Shown piece after piece: positions 17,662 to 25,844 of a DNA stretch of 64,000 nucleotides. The DNA lies in assembly GCF_014282275.1 (NCBI RefSeq), contig NZ_VFIA01000005.1, forward strand, positions 124,001 to 188,000. Direction: 5' to 3'. The notes under the pieces were generated by a model. That model searched no databases. It saw nothing but the letters and a program-made list of their open reading frames with translations, and had not been told where the DNA came from. The translations under genes and the position numbers were made by a program. The stretch is from Spirosoma utsteinense (GTDB taxonomy: Bacteria; Bacteroidota; Bacteroidia; Cytophagales; Spirosomataceae). How positions within the stretch are numbered: position 1 is the first letter of the stretch; the number at the start of each line of letters is the position of its first letter.

Positions 17662-17748
17662 TTTTATTATGAAAGCCAGACAGGCATTGCAGGCAACTAT
17701 TTCTTATTACCCTTGTCCTTTATCCGCATTCGCTCTTACTACATTTTT

Positions 17749-19482
17749 ATGCGTTATCCCCTAGCTGTCATTTCATTACTCCTTCTCGGTTCTCCGGTCC
17801 TTGCCGACGATCTGGACGATTTCATTCGTGACCAGTTACGAAAACGACATGTACCCGGTTTGTCAATTGCCATCATTCAGGATGGTAAGATCGTGAAGGC
17901 TATGGCTTATGGCTTTACGGACAAAAACGAAAAGACACCACTCACAACGGCCACCCTGTTTCAGGCAGGGTCAGTCAGTAAATCAGTGGCGGCCGTTGGC
18001 GCGTTGTACCTGACCGAAGCGGGCAAATTGTCGCTCGATGAAGACGTGAACGTGAAGCTGCGCACCTGGAAAGTACCGGAGAATGAGTTTACGAAAGACA
18101 AAAAAGTAACCCTACGCGGGTTGCTCAGCCATACAACGGGGCTAACAGTTCATGGCTTTCCCGGCTATGAAGTCGGCAAACCGATACCAACAGTTCCGCA
18201 GATTCTCAACGGAGCAACACCCGCCAACACCGCTCCCGTTCGGGTCGATTTTGTGCCGGGCACTCGCTGGCGGTATTCGGGCGGGGGCTACACCGTCATG
18301 CAGCAACTCGTGCTGGACGTGACAGGCAAACCCTTTCCTCAGTTTATGCAGGAAACGGTATTGGGGCCATTGAGCATGACTGAAAGCACGTATCAACAAC
18401 CACTGCCTGCCGATAAAGCTAAACTGACCGCTACGGGCTATTACGGAGACCGGAGCGAAGTGAAAGGACGTTGGCACATTTACCCCGAAATGGCCGCTGC
18501 CGGACTCTGGACGACACCGTCTGATCTGGCACGTTTTGCCATTGGTATTCAGCATACGTTCGCCGGGGAACCGAAGGCTGTCCTGTCGCAGACAATGACC
18601 CGGCAAATGCTCACCGATCAGAAAGATAACGACGGGCTGGGCGTTTTTCTGGAGGGCGAAGGCCATACGATGCGTTTTGGTCATAATGGCCGGGATGAGG
18701 GTTTCGATGCCCTGCTCACCGCCGGTGTTGAAACCGGGCAGGGTGTGGCTATTATGATCAACGCCAACGATAACTCCCGAATGATGGGCCAGATCGTAAA
18801 CGCCGTAGCTAAACACTATAACTGGCTGGATTATAAAGCAACGAAAACAGCCGATCGCAAAGCTGTGCCGGTAGAGGCTAAAACGCTGGCGGCCTACGAG
18901 GGACGTTACGAGTTTGCCAATAACCGGATGATCACGCTTATGGCCGAGAAGAATCGGCTGGTAACGCTCGTGGATGGTTTTGGCGATGAGGAATTTGTTC
19001 CCGAAACCCCAACTCGATTTGTATCGGTAGACCGTGATGCCTATCTGACCTTTACACCGGATGCCACTGGAAAAATAACCGCGCTGGAATGGAAACAGGA
19101 CAAAGACGAACGAAAAATACCGCGCATCGGACCACTTTTTCACGCGCCGAAACCAGGACATGACACGAATGCAACGCGTACACACCAGATCGAAACGGCC
19201 CTGATGGCGATGTCAAAAGGAGGTAAAGCTGTTGCAGAAACGCCCGGAATTACGCCCGGTGCCCGTCGGGGTTTCAGCCAGGGCAGCCGTTCATTGGATA
19301 GCATTAAATCCATGACATTCATCAGCGATGACGATGTAAAAAACTCTGGAATCGAGCGGCACGAGGGAAAGGTGAGTCAGATACTGAACTACAAACTCGT
19401 TACCGATACCGCCCAGCAGTACGTGATCGTCTACCTGACATCCGATGGACTGGTAACAGATTACGACATTGTAGAAAAATAG
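17749..19482 (+). CDS. Serine hydrolase (class C beta-lactamase-like), exported
   Basis: Started at ATG 17749 the product has 577 residues and a signal peptide (MRYPLAVISLLLLGSPVLA); an upstream TTG in frame is less likely. The beta-lactamase/transpeptidase fold covers about 20-360, with the SxxK nucleophile pair S75-K78 (GSVSKS), a YSGGGY segment in the place of the tyrosine motif, and HNGRDEGF near the third motif. The remaining 200 residues are a beta-rich extension seen in some penicillin-binding-protein-like esterases. It may act on peptidoglycan peptides, D-amino acid esters or other esters in the periplasm. It interrupts the permease array. Confidence 0.85.
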   Translation: MRYPLAVISLLLLGSPVLADDLDDFIRDQLRKRHVPGLSIAIIQDGKIVKAMAYGFTDKNEKTPLTTATLFQAGSVSKSVAAVGALYLTEAGKLSLDEDVNVKLRTWKVPENEFTKDKKVTLRGLLSHTTGLTVHGFPGYEVGKPIPTVPQILNGATPANTAPVRVDFVPGTRWRYSGGGYTVMQQLVLDVTGKPFPQFMQETVLGPLSMTESTYQQPLPADKAKLTATGYYGDRSEVKGRWHIYPEMAAAGLWTTPSDLARFAIGIQHTFAGEPKAVLSQTMTRQMLTDQKDNDGLGVFLEGEGHTMRFGHNGRDEGFDALLTAGVETGQGVAIMINANDNSRMMGQIVNAVAKHYNWLDYKATKTADRKAVPVEAKTLAAYEGRYEFANNRMITLMAEKNRLVTLVDGFGDEEFVPETPTRFVSVDRDAYLTFTPDATGKITALEWKQDKDERKIPRIGPLFHAPKPGHDTNATRTHQIETALMAMSKGGKAVAETPGITPGARRGFSQGSRSLDSIKSMTFISDDDVKNSGIERHEGKVSQILNYKLVTDTAQQYVIVYLTSDGLVTDYDIVEK

Positions 19483-19484
19483 AG

Positions 19485-19633
19485 GTAACGGCTACTAAAT
19501 TTCTGTTCTCGAAAGATGTTGTCATGTTGGTTGCCTTCGTTATCACGCCCTGTTGAATAAGTGGCTCCCGGTGAGTTATCAACGTATCAAAGCTGCCCTC
19601 TCGAACCCGGTGAAGAGTTTGCGGAATGAGTAG
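19485..19633 (+). pseudogene. Decayed C-terminal tail of a seventh orphan permease
   Basis: Bases 19485-19550 read VTATKFLFSKDVVMLVAFVITP, which aligns with the segment around LLSKDFIKLVLLALVIASP of the intact permeases. A frame change follows, then NKWL at 19556-19567, then a jump of about 36 residues to VSYQRIKAALSNPVKSLRNE and TAG at 19631-19633, matching the shared permease end. It has no start and at least two internal deletions. It directly abuts the serine hydrolase stop, marking a former permease gene removed by deletion or recombination. Confidence 0.8.
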
Positions 19634-19676
19634 TACCTCACTTAACAAACTTTAACAGCCTGTCTGTTAGCGTTAT

Positions 19677-19705
19677 CCGTACCTTGATCACCCAATCAAG
19701 TACGG
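19677..19705 (+). promoter_or_regulatory. Inverted repeat just upstream of permease 5
   Basis: CCGTACCTTGAT (19677-19688) pairs with ATCAAGTACGG (19695-19705) with one bulged C. CTGTTTT and the permease ATG follow within 8 nt. It may be an operator, a translation-blocking hairpin, or the terminator of the decayed upstream gene. Confidence 0.45.
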
Positions 19706-19712
19706 CTGTTTT

Positions 19713-22070
19713 ATGTTTCAGAATTACGTCAAAGTTGCATGGCGCACGTTAACTAAAAATCGGCTTTACACCGGCATTAACATTACGGGTTTGTCCGTCA
19801 GTATGGCCGCTTGCTGGCTGATTACGCTGTACGTCTGGAACGAATTGACCTTCGATCGGTTCCACGAACGCGCCGATTCGATCTACCGCGTGATTACCCG
19901 TTTTAAAATGACCGGCTCTGACGATGGTCTGGCCGTATCGAGTACGGACCTTGGCCCCCGACTTCAGCAGACGTATCCTGAGGTTCTAAAAACCGTCCGG
20001 TTCAAGGCCGTTTCGGTGGCGACCATACGAAACAACAATGTCCTGACCAACGAAGGTGATGTGTATCAGGTCGATAAAAGCGTTTTTGATGTCTTCTCGT
20101 ACCGTCTGCTTTTCGGCAGCAAAACTGCGCTGGATAAGCCGAATAGCGCGGTACTAACTCAACAGATGGCAGAGAAATACTTTGGAGCAGTCGACCCGAC
20201 GGGAAGAATTTTGCACCTGAATGGGCACCCCTACATGGTAACCAGCGTATTGCGAAACCTGCCGGCCAACACAGACTTACGATTCAATATCCTGCTCTCC
20301 TGGCAAGATGGACCAGCCACCGCCGAAGACGTATTTGACACCTCCTGTTTTACGTACGTGCTGTTGAACGATCAAACACGGGCCGGTGGCTTTCGCCGGA
20401 AGCTGGCCCAATTTGACAAGGCACAGGTAGCCCCGCGCATTAAGGCATTAGGATACGATATTAAACTTGAGCATCAGCTACAGCCGCTATCTGAACTACA
20501 CTTCGTTGAGGGACTGTTTGACGATACGCCCAAAGGCAGCCGACTATATCTGGCTATTTTCTCCATAGTAGCCGTGTTTATTCTGCTGGTAGCCTGTATC
20601 AACTACATGAATCTGTACGTGGTTCAGGCCATTAAGCGCCGGAAAGAAGTAGGCATCCGAAAAGTTATGGGTGCTGGTAAACGACAGTTGCTCGGACAGT
20701 TTTTGGGCGAAGCATTTCTGATAATGCTCATGAGCACGGTGCTGTCACTGGGGATAATCATTGGTGTTCGGCCCCTGTTCGAACAGCTTACCGCTATTCC
20801 AATAACAATGCCTACCTGGTCATTGGTGGCTGGTGGCCTGAGTGTACTTGGTGTAGTGGGTCTACTAACTGGCCTGTATCCGGCCCTCTTTCTATCGTCG
20901 GCGCAGCCGGTGGTCGTTCTGAAGGGGCAATCGGCAGGAGTCGGTCGCCAGTGGACCCGTAAGTCGCTGGTCATCCTGCAATTTACAATTTCGGTCATTT
21001 TGATCGTCAGTACCTTGATTGTACGGCAGCAGACGGGCTATTTACGGAGCAAAGATCCGGGTTTTACAAAGGATCAGGTGCTGGTGGTGAACGTACCACC
21101 CGAAGAAGCGATACGCAAAAAAATGCAGGTTCTGAAAACAACATTGGCACAAAACAGCCGGATCGACGCCGTATCGCTGGGACTAAATCCGATCACCAAT
21201 GAAGCGAAGGCGAGCGTTGTCCGGGAAGTTGGCGGTCAGAAAACAGAGCAGATGGTCTTTTCCGCGCACGTCGACGAGGCTTACCTGGACCTACTGCATA
21301 TCAAATTAAAGACCGGGCGGAACTTTAATCCTGCCCTTATCAGCGATCAGAAACGCGCAATTCTTGTCAATGAAAGCTTCGTTAAGTGGATGGGTTGGCG
21401 GATGAATCAGGCCGTTGGTCAGACCATCAGGCCATCAGCAAACGACTCGCTTACCATACAGGTAATCGGTGTGGTACATGACTATCATTTTGCTTCGCTC
21501 CATAACCGGATCGAGCCAATGATGCTGTACTACGGAACGAATAACCCGCTCCATGTTTTGATTCGGCTCAAGCCTTCCAACGTGGAGCTTGTTCGGTCGG
21601 TCTGGGAATCGCTTATACCAGAATATCCTTTTGAAGGTACCTTTCTGGATACAAGCTTCGACAAGCAATACCAACTAGAGGCAAAAGCAGAGACTTTGCT
21701 CAGCTGGTTTTCTGCTTTAATTATTCTTATATCCTGCCTGGGACTGTTCGGTCTGGTTTCATTCACGGCCGAGCAGCGCATTAAAGAAATTGGCATCCGA
21801 AAAGTACTGGGGGCCACAGTGGGGCAACTCGTAGCCCTGCTTGCCCGAGACTTCATGAAGCTGGTGATTATCGGGATTGTCATTGCCAGCCCAATCGCCT
21901 GGTATGCTATGCATCAATGGCTCCAACGCTTTGCCTATAGGATTGACATTGGCTGGTGGACGTTCCTTTTGGCTGGCCTGCTGGCCATTGGAATTGCCCT
22001 AATAACCATTAGTTTTCAGGCCATTAAAGCCGCTCTGGCGAATCCGGTGAAGAGCTTGCGGACTGAGTAG
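19713..22070 (+). CDS. Orphan ABC-type permease, FtsX/MacB family, no prefix domain (5)
   Basis: This 785-residue protein begins directly with the first membrane-segment region (MFQNYVKVAWRTLTKNRLYTG), so it lacks the roughly 80-residue cytoplasmic prefix found in the other five permeases. The rest is the same doubled MacB/FtsX architecture, ending KAALANPVKSLRTE. It has no PadR gene and no GKACA/sigma-54-like block; instead a short inverted repeat abuts its start. It is convergent with the VOC gene. It may be a more distant paralogue under different control. Substrate unknown. Confidence 0.88.
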   Translation: MFQNYVKVAWRTLTKNRLYTGINITGLSVSMAACWLITLYVWNELTFDRFHERADSIYRVITRFKMTGSDDGLAVSSTDLGPRLQQTYPEVLKTVRFKAVSVATIRNNNVLTNEGDVYQVDKSVFDVFSYRLLFGSKTALDKPNSAVLTQQMAEKYFGAVDPTGRILHLNGHPYMVTSVLRNLPANTDLRFNILLSWQDGPATAEDVFDTSCFTYVLLNDQTRAGGFRRKLAQFDKAQVAPRIKALGYDIKLEHQLQPLSELHFVEGLFDDTPKGSRLYLAIFSIVAVFILLVACINYMNLYVVQAIKRRKEVGIRKVMGAGKRQLLGQFLGEAFLIMLMSTVLSLGIIIGVRPLFEQLTAIPITMPTWSLVAGGLSVLGVVGLLTGLYPALFLSSAQPVVVLKGQSAGVGRQWTRKSLVILQFTISVILIVSTLIVRQQTGYLRSKDPGFTKDQVLVVNVPPEEAIRKKMQVLKTTLAQNSRIDAVSLGLNPITNEAKASVVREVGGQKTEQMVFSAHVDEAYLDLLHIKLKTGRNFNPALISDQKRAILVNESFVKWMGWRMNQAVGQTIRPSANDSLTIQVIGVVHDYHFASLHNRIEPMMLYYGTNNPLHVLIRLKPSNVELVRSVWESLIPEYPFEGTFLDTSFDKQYQLEAKAETLLSWFSALIILISCLGLFGLVSFTAEQRIKEIGIRKVLGATVGQLVALLARDFMKLVIIGIVIASPIAWYAMHQWLQRFAYRIDIGWWTFLLAGLLAIGIALITISFQAIKAALANPVKSLRTE

Positions 22071-22080
22071 TACCGGGCTT

Positions 22081-22125
22081 GTACTACCAACCGGGACGGT
22101 TCGACGCATCGCCGGTTGTCAGTAC
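22081..22125. terminator. Imperfect hairpin between convergent genes
   Basis: GTACTACCAACCGG (22081-22094) pairs with CCGGTTGTCAGTAC (22112-22125) with a two-base internal mismatch. It lies between permease 5 (+) and the VOC gene (-). Confidence 0.5.
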
Positions 22126-22128
22126 GGG

Positions 22129-22524
22129 TCAATTCTGCCGTTCGCCGAAGCTGTAGCACAGCCCATCCGGAGCGACAACGAACAGGACCTTCCACGTTAC
22201 GTCGCCGTATTTTTGCTGTTGAAAGTCGGGGCTTACCTTGTCGAAGCCCGCTGCGTTTACTTCTGCGAGCATCTTTTCGACATCATCGACTTCGAAGAAG
22301 CATCCGTCCTGTTCTGGGTCGCCCCCGTTTTCGGCCAGACCAATCTGGATGCCGTCGCGTTCAAGTACCGCCGACTGATGGGGTGTCTCGCTACGTAAAA
22401 TCACTCGAAATCCCAGCATCGTTTCGTAAAAAGGCACCGCCGTTTCCAGATCGGCAACGGGTAAGTTCATTCGGTCCTGCTGGTAGGGCCAGGCATTTTT
22501 TAAGGTGGATTTGGATGACGACAT
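22129..22524 (-). CDS. VOC family protein (glyoxalase/bleomycin-resistance fold)
   Basis: This 131-residue protein has the paired beta-alpha-beta-beta-beta pattern of the vicinal oxygen chelate fold: MNLPVADLETAVPFYETMLGFRVI, then a second module with GCFFEVDDVEKMLAEVNAAG and the end FVVAPDGLCYSFGE. Members include metal-dependent lyases, dioxygenases and drug-binding resistance proteins; the sequence alone does not choose between these. It is a single gene, convergent with permease 5, with no evident operon partner. Confidence 0.85.
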   Translation of the reverse strand: MSSSKSTLKNAWPYQQDRMNLPVADLETAVPFYETMLGFRVILRSETPHQSAVLERDGIQIGLAENGGDPEQDGCFFEVDDVEKMLAEVNAAGFDKVSPDFQQQKYGDVTWKVLFVVAPDGLCYSFGERQN

Positions 22525-22679
22525 GTGTCGGGGTGGTTAGATTTTTCTCTCCATCGCAAGATTACAACTTCCAAAACGTAACCTTCTTACGCTCTCACCG
22601 AATTTAGTGTGCGTTGACATACGTTCACGATTAGCGCATCGCCCCATCGGAGCCAAACAGTGCAGCGTCAGTAGCCTGT

Positions 22680-22716
22680 TTCCCAACATCGGACAATATC
22701 TGTACGATTTCGGACA
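22680..22716 (+). promoter_or_regulatory. GKACA dyads upstream of padR 3
   Basis: GGACA, N5, TGTAC, N6, GGACA (22691-22716) is preceded at N6 spacing by a degenerate first half-site (TTCCC, 22680-22684). The 17 bases TGTACGATTTCGGACAT are identical to the padR 1 block, while the flanking DNA is not similar. Confidence 0.6.
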
Positions 22717-22743
22717 TTCATTTCAGCAGAAAAAGCCGTTCAG

Positions 22744-22763
22744 GAGCCCCAAGGGGCTATTTT
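22744..22763 (+). terminator. Short GC hairpin with T-run between dyads and promoter
   Basis: AGCCCC, AA, GGGGCT followed by ATTTTG resembles a small intrinsic terminator. As at padR 2, it sits between the activator-like dyads and the sigma-54-like element. Confidence 0.5.
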
Positions 22764-22768
22764 GATGA

Positions 22769-22785
22769 TTGGCCCTGTATTTGTT
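22769..22785 (+). promoter_or_regulatory. Sigma-54-like promoter of padR 3
   Basis: TTGGCCC, five bases, TTGTT. It starts 52 nt after the dyads, the same as at padR 1, and the TTG is 29 nt before the padR ATG. Confidence 0.5.
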
Positions 22786-22812
22786 CTACAAAAGTTGATT
22801 ATAGCTCAACGC

Positions 22813-23151
22813 ATGAAACGGACATACTTGGGGGAGTTTGAAGAAGTGGTCCTGCTAACGGTAGCAGTACTGGGCGAAGGTGCTTATGGCGTCGCGATTA
22901 CCGATGAACTGGACCGGCAAACCGGCCGCGCGGTGAGTATCAGCGCGGTTCATGCAGCCCTGCACCGGCTACAGGAGAAAGGTATGCTTAGCTCCTACCT
23001 GGGCGACGCTACCGCCGAGCGGGGTGGTCGGCGCAAACGCCTGTTCACCGTAACCGTTCTGGGAAGTCGGACACTACGCGAGATCCGGGCCGTTCGCGAC
23101 CAGCTCTGGGATTCCATTGCCCCGCAGACCTTACCCGCTGTCAGTATATGA
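22813..23151 (+). CDS. PadR family transcriptional regulator (copy 3)
   Basis: Started at ATG 22813 the product has 112 residues and aligns from the first residue with copies 1 and 2 (MKRTYLGEFEEVVLL). An in-frame ATG at 22762 would place the promoter element inside the gene and is rejected. The winged helix and basic wing (ERGGRRKRLFTVT) are intact. Its TGA overlaps the next permease start (ATGA at 23148). It is the third regulator of the orphan permease family and probably controls permease 6. Confidence 0.9.
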   Translation: MKRTYLGEFEEVVLLTVAVLGEGAYGVAITDELDRQTGRAVSISAVHAALHRLQEKGMLSSYLGDATAERGGRRKRLFTVTVLGSRTLREIRAVRDQLWDSIAPQTLPAVSI

Positions 23152-25781
23152 ACGCTCAACCAACGCCACCCCACGGGGCCAACCGACTGCTGGAATGGTT
23201 CTGTGCCCCGCATTTGCTGGAAGAAGTGCAGGGCGATTTGCACGAGCGATTTATCCGCAACGTAACCCTGCTGGGAGCCACCCGGGCCCGGCAGCAGTAC
23301 GGTCGGGAGGTACTGAGCTTCCTGCGCCCGTTCGCTTTGAAACGACAACCACGTGAATATCCCTCTTTTTCCTTACTGAGCCCTGCCATGTTACAGAACT
23401 ACATCAAGATCGCCCTCCGAAACCTGGCCCGCAACAAGGCGTACTCGGCCATTAATATTATTGGCTTGAGCATTGGTTTGGCCGCTGCCATGCTGATCAT
23501 GCTCTACACCAAAGACGAAGTCAGCTATGACCGTTTCCACAAAAACAACCCCGCTATCTACCGGATCACCAGCCAGGCATTGACACCGGCAGGGAACACC
23601 AGCCGTATGGAACCTTATACCGGGTATTTGCCGGGGCCTAAATTTCACGCTGGGGTTCCGGAAATAAAAGCGTTTGTCCGGTATCAGGAGGACCGGAAAG
23701 ATATGAAACAGGGGAATGAAGTCAGGAGCCAGACCGTCTATTCGGCTGACGCCAGTTTCTTTTCGGTATTTACGTTCCCGTTGCTGGGCGGCAATCCGAA
23801 AACAGCCCTGCAAAACCCACGATCAGTGGTGATCTCGGAGAAAATGGCCGAGACCCATTTCGGTACGACCGACGCCGTAGGCAAGACCTTATTTTTCAAG
23901 AATGATGACAACTTCCAGCCCTATGTTGTAACGGCTGTGGCAAAAAACTGTCCGCAAAACTCGTCCATCAAGTTCGATGTGCTCATGCCGATGATCGTCA
24001 GTCAGGACGAGATGGCGAACAGCGAAAACTGGTTCAGCGTCTTCATGAACACGTTTATCGTGCTGAGTCCGGGAGCTAACCTCAATGCAGTACAGTCAAA
24101 AATGAACCAGGTATACGTTGCCGATGCCAGCGAGAGCATTGTAGAGATGGCTAAAAAATACGGCATCACCGAAAAGACCCAATACGCGCTTCAGTCCTTG
24201 ACCGATATGCACCTGAGCAAGGAATTACCCGCCAGCAACGGGCTCGTAGACGAGAGCAATCCCACCTTTTCGTATATTTTATCCGGTATTGCCCTGTTCA
24301 TTTTGCTGATTGCCTGTATCAACTTCGTGAATCTGACGGTGGCGCGTTCGCTGAAACGGGCCAAGGAAATTGGCGTCCGGAAAGTAGTGGGCGGGGCCCG
24401 AAGCCATCTTATTATCCAGTTTCTGGGCGAGTCGTTCTTGCTGTGCTTTGTCGCTTTTGTGTTTGCCCTCGCGCTGGTCGGACTGGCCTTGCCAACATTC
24501 AACCAACTGGCTAACAAAGCCCTGTCCCTCGCCTACCTGTTCGATACGCGGCTGGTGCTGGCTTACATGGCGCTTTTTATAGCCACCAGCTTACTGGCGG
24601 GCTTTTACCCGGCGCTGGTTCTGTCGGGCTACAGTCCGGTGGCAACGCTGTATAGCCGTTTCAATCTATCCGGGAAGAGCTACCTGCAAAAGTCACTGGT
24701 TGTGCTGCAGTTTTCGCTGGCTTCGTTCCTGATCATTGCCTCACTGACCATCTATTCGCAGTTCAATTTCCTGACCAGCAAAGACCTGGGCTATGAGGAC
24801 AAAAACGTAGTCATTATCGACAAGTCAAACCTCAAACGGAGTGAAGCCAAACTCTTCAAAGAAGAGCTGCTGAAGAATCCGAACATTGTGGATGTAGCGC
24901 CAAAAAATGGTGGGCGTTGGGGAACGGTGGCTAAAGTGAACGGCGAAACTCAGCTGAATTTTGAGTACGAAACAATCAATGATAATTACCTGCCTCTTTT
25001 CAAAATACCCATTTTGACCGGGCGAAATTTTTCAACAGATTTCCCCTCAGACTCGTCGCAGTCGGTGCTGGTCAACGAAACGTTCGTTAACGTAGCAGGC
25101 TGGAAAAAACCTATTGGTCAGGTCGTTGACTTCTGGTTCAGGAATGAGAAATATACCGTCATTGGTGTGGTGAAAGATTACCACTACGAGTCGCTGAACC
25201 AGACCATAAAGCCGCAATTGTTTACCATGAACCCCAGAAACAGCTATGGGCGGGCGTTTATCAAACTAAAGCCCAACACCGAAACGGCCAGCCTTCACTA
25301 CATCGAGAACGTGTTCAAAAAGTTATTTCCCCTCCACCCCTATTCATACCAGTTTCTGGACCAGGAAAACATCAAACGGTACGAATCGGAAGCCAAATGG
25401 AAGCAAATGATGCTCTTTGGGGCCATCCTCACCATCTTCATCTCCTGCATCGGCCTCTTCGGACTGGCGACCCTGTCGGCCGAGCGACGTACCAAAGAAA
25501 TCGGAATTCGGAAGGTATTGGGCGCATCGGTGTCGGGCATTGTTCAACTGCTCTCAACCGATTTCCTGCGGCTCGTTTCCCTATCGTTCGTGTTTGCCTT
25601 CCCTGCCGCCTGGTATGCCATGGGGGAGTGGCTCAAAAACTACCCTTACCGCATCGACATCAGCGTCTGGATGTTTGCCCTGACCGCCTGTATCGCCATC
25701 TCCATCGCGTTCCTGACCGTGGGCTGGCAGTCGCTGCGGGCTGCAATGACCAATCCGGTAACGAGTTTAAAATCGGAGTAA
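23148..25781 (+). CDS. Orphan ABC-type permease, FtsX/MacB family with prefix domain (6)
   Basis: This 877-residue protein has the prefix domain (ANRLLEWFCAPHLLEEVQGDL) followed by two MacB/FtsX halves with eight membrane segments. Its end is AAMTNPVTSLKSE, slightly diverged from the other copies. It overlaps padR 3 by 4 nt and is coupled to it. No ATPase gene is nearby; the next gene is an unrelated muramidase. It would need an ATPase encoded elsewhere, or it works without one. Confidence 0.88.
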   Translation: MNAQPTPPHGANRLLEWFCAPHLLEEVQGDLHERFIRNVTLLGATRARQQYGREVLSFLRPFALKRQPREYPSFSLLSPAMLQNYIKIALRNLARNKAYSAINIIGLSIGLAAAMLIMLYTKDEVSYDRFHKNNPAIYRITSQALTPAGNTSRMEPYTGYLPGPKFHAGVPEIKAFVRYQEDRKDMKQGNEVRSQTVYSADASFFSVFTFPLLGGNPKTALQNPRSVVISEKMAETHFGTTDAVGKTLFFKNDDNFQPYVVTAVAKNCPQNSSIKFDVLMPMIVSQDEMANSENWFSVFMNTFIVLSPGANLNAVQSKMNQVYVADASESIVEMAKKYGITEKTQYALQSLTDMHLSKELPASNGLVDESNPTFSYILSGIALFILLIACINFVNLTVARSLKRAKEIGVRKVVGGARSHLIIQFLGESFLLCFVAFVFALALVGLALPTFNQLANKALSLAYLFDTRLVLAYMALFIATSLLAGFYPALVLSGYSPVATLYSRFNLSGKSYLQKSLVVLQFSLASFLIIASLTIYSQFNFLTSKDLGYEDKNVVIIDKSNLKRSEAKLFKEELLKNPNIVDVAPKNGGRWGTVAKVNGETQLNFEYETINDNYLPLFKIPILTGRNFSTDFPSDSSQSVLVNETFVNVAGWKKPIGQVVDFWFRNEKYTVIGVVKDYHYESLNQTIKPQLFTMNPRNSYGRAFIKLKPNTETASLHYIENVFKKLFPLHPYSYQFLDQENIKRYESEAKWKQMMLFGAILTIFISCIGLFGLATLSAERRTKEIGIRKVLGASVSGIVQLLSTDFLRLVSLSFVFAFPAAWYAMGEWLKNYPYRIDISVWMFALTACIAISIAFLTVGWQSLRAAMTNPVTSLKSE

Positions 25782-25844
25782 CGGGGCTTGTCTTCAAGTC
25801 CGTTTATGGGCAACTTGCCACCCTATTGACTTCGTGCGCTCTTT

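Noticed and set aside
18142-19185. 347-codon minus-strand frame opposite the serine hydrolase
   Set aside because: No domain or start context; the plus-strand gene carries the SxxK motif and signal peptide.
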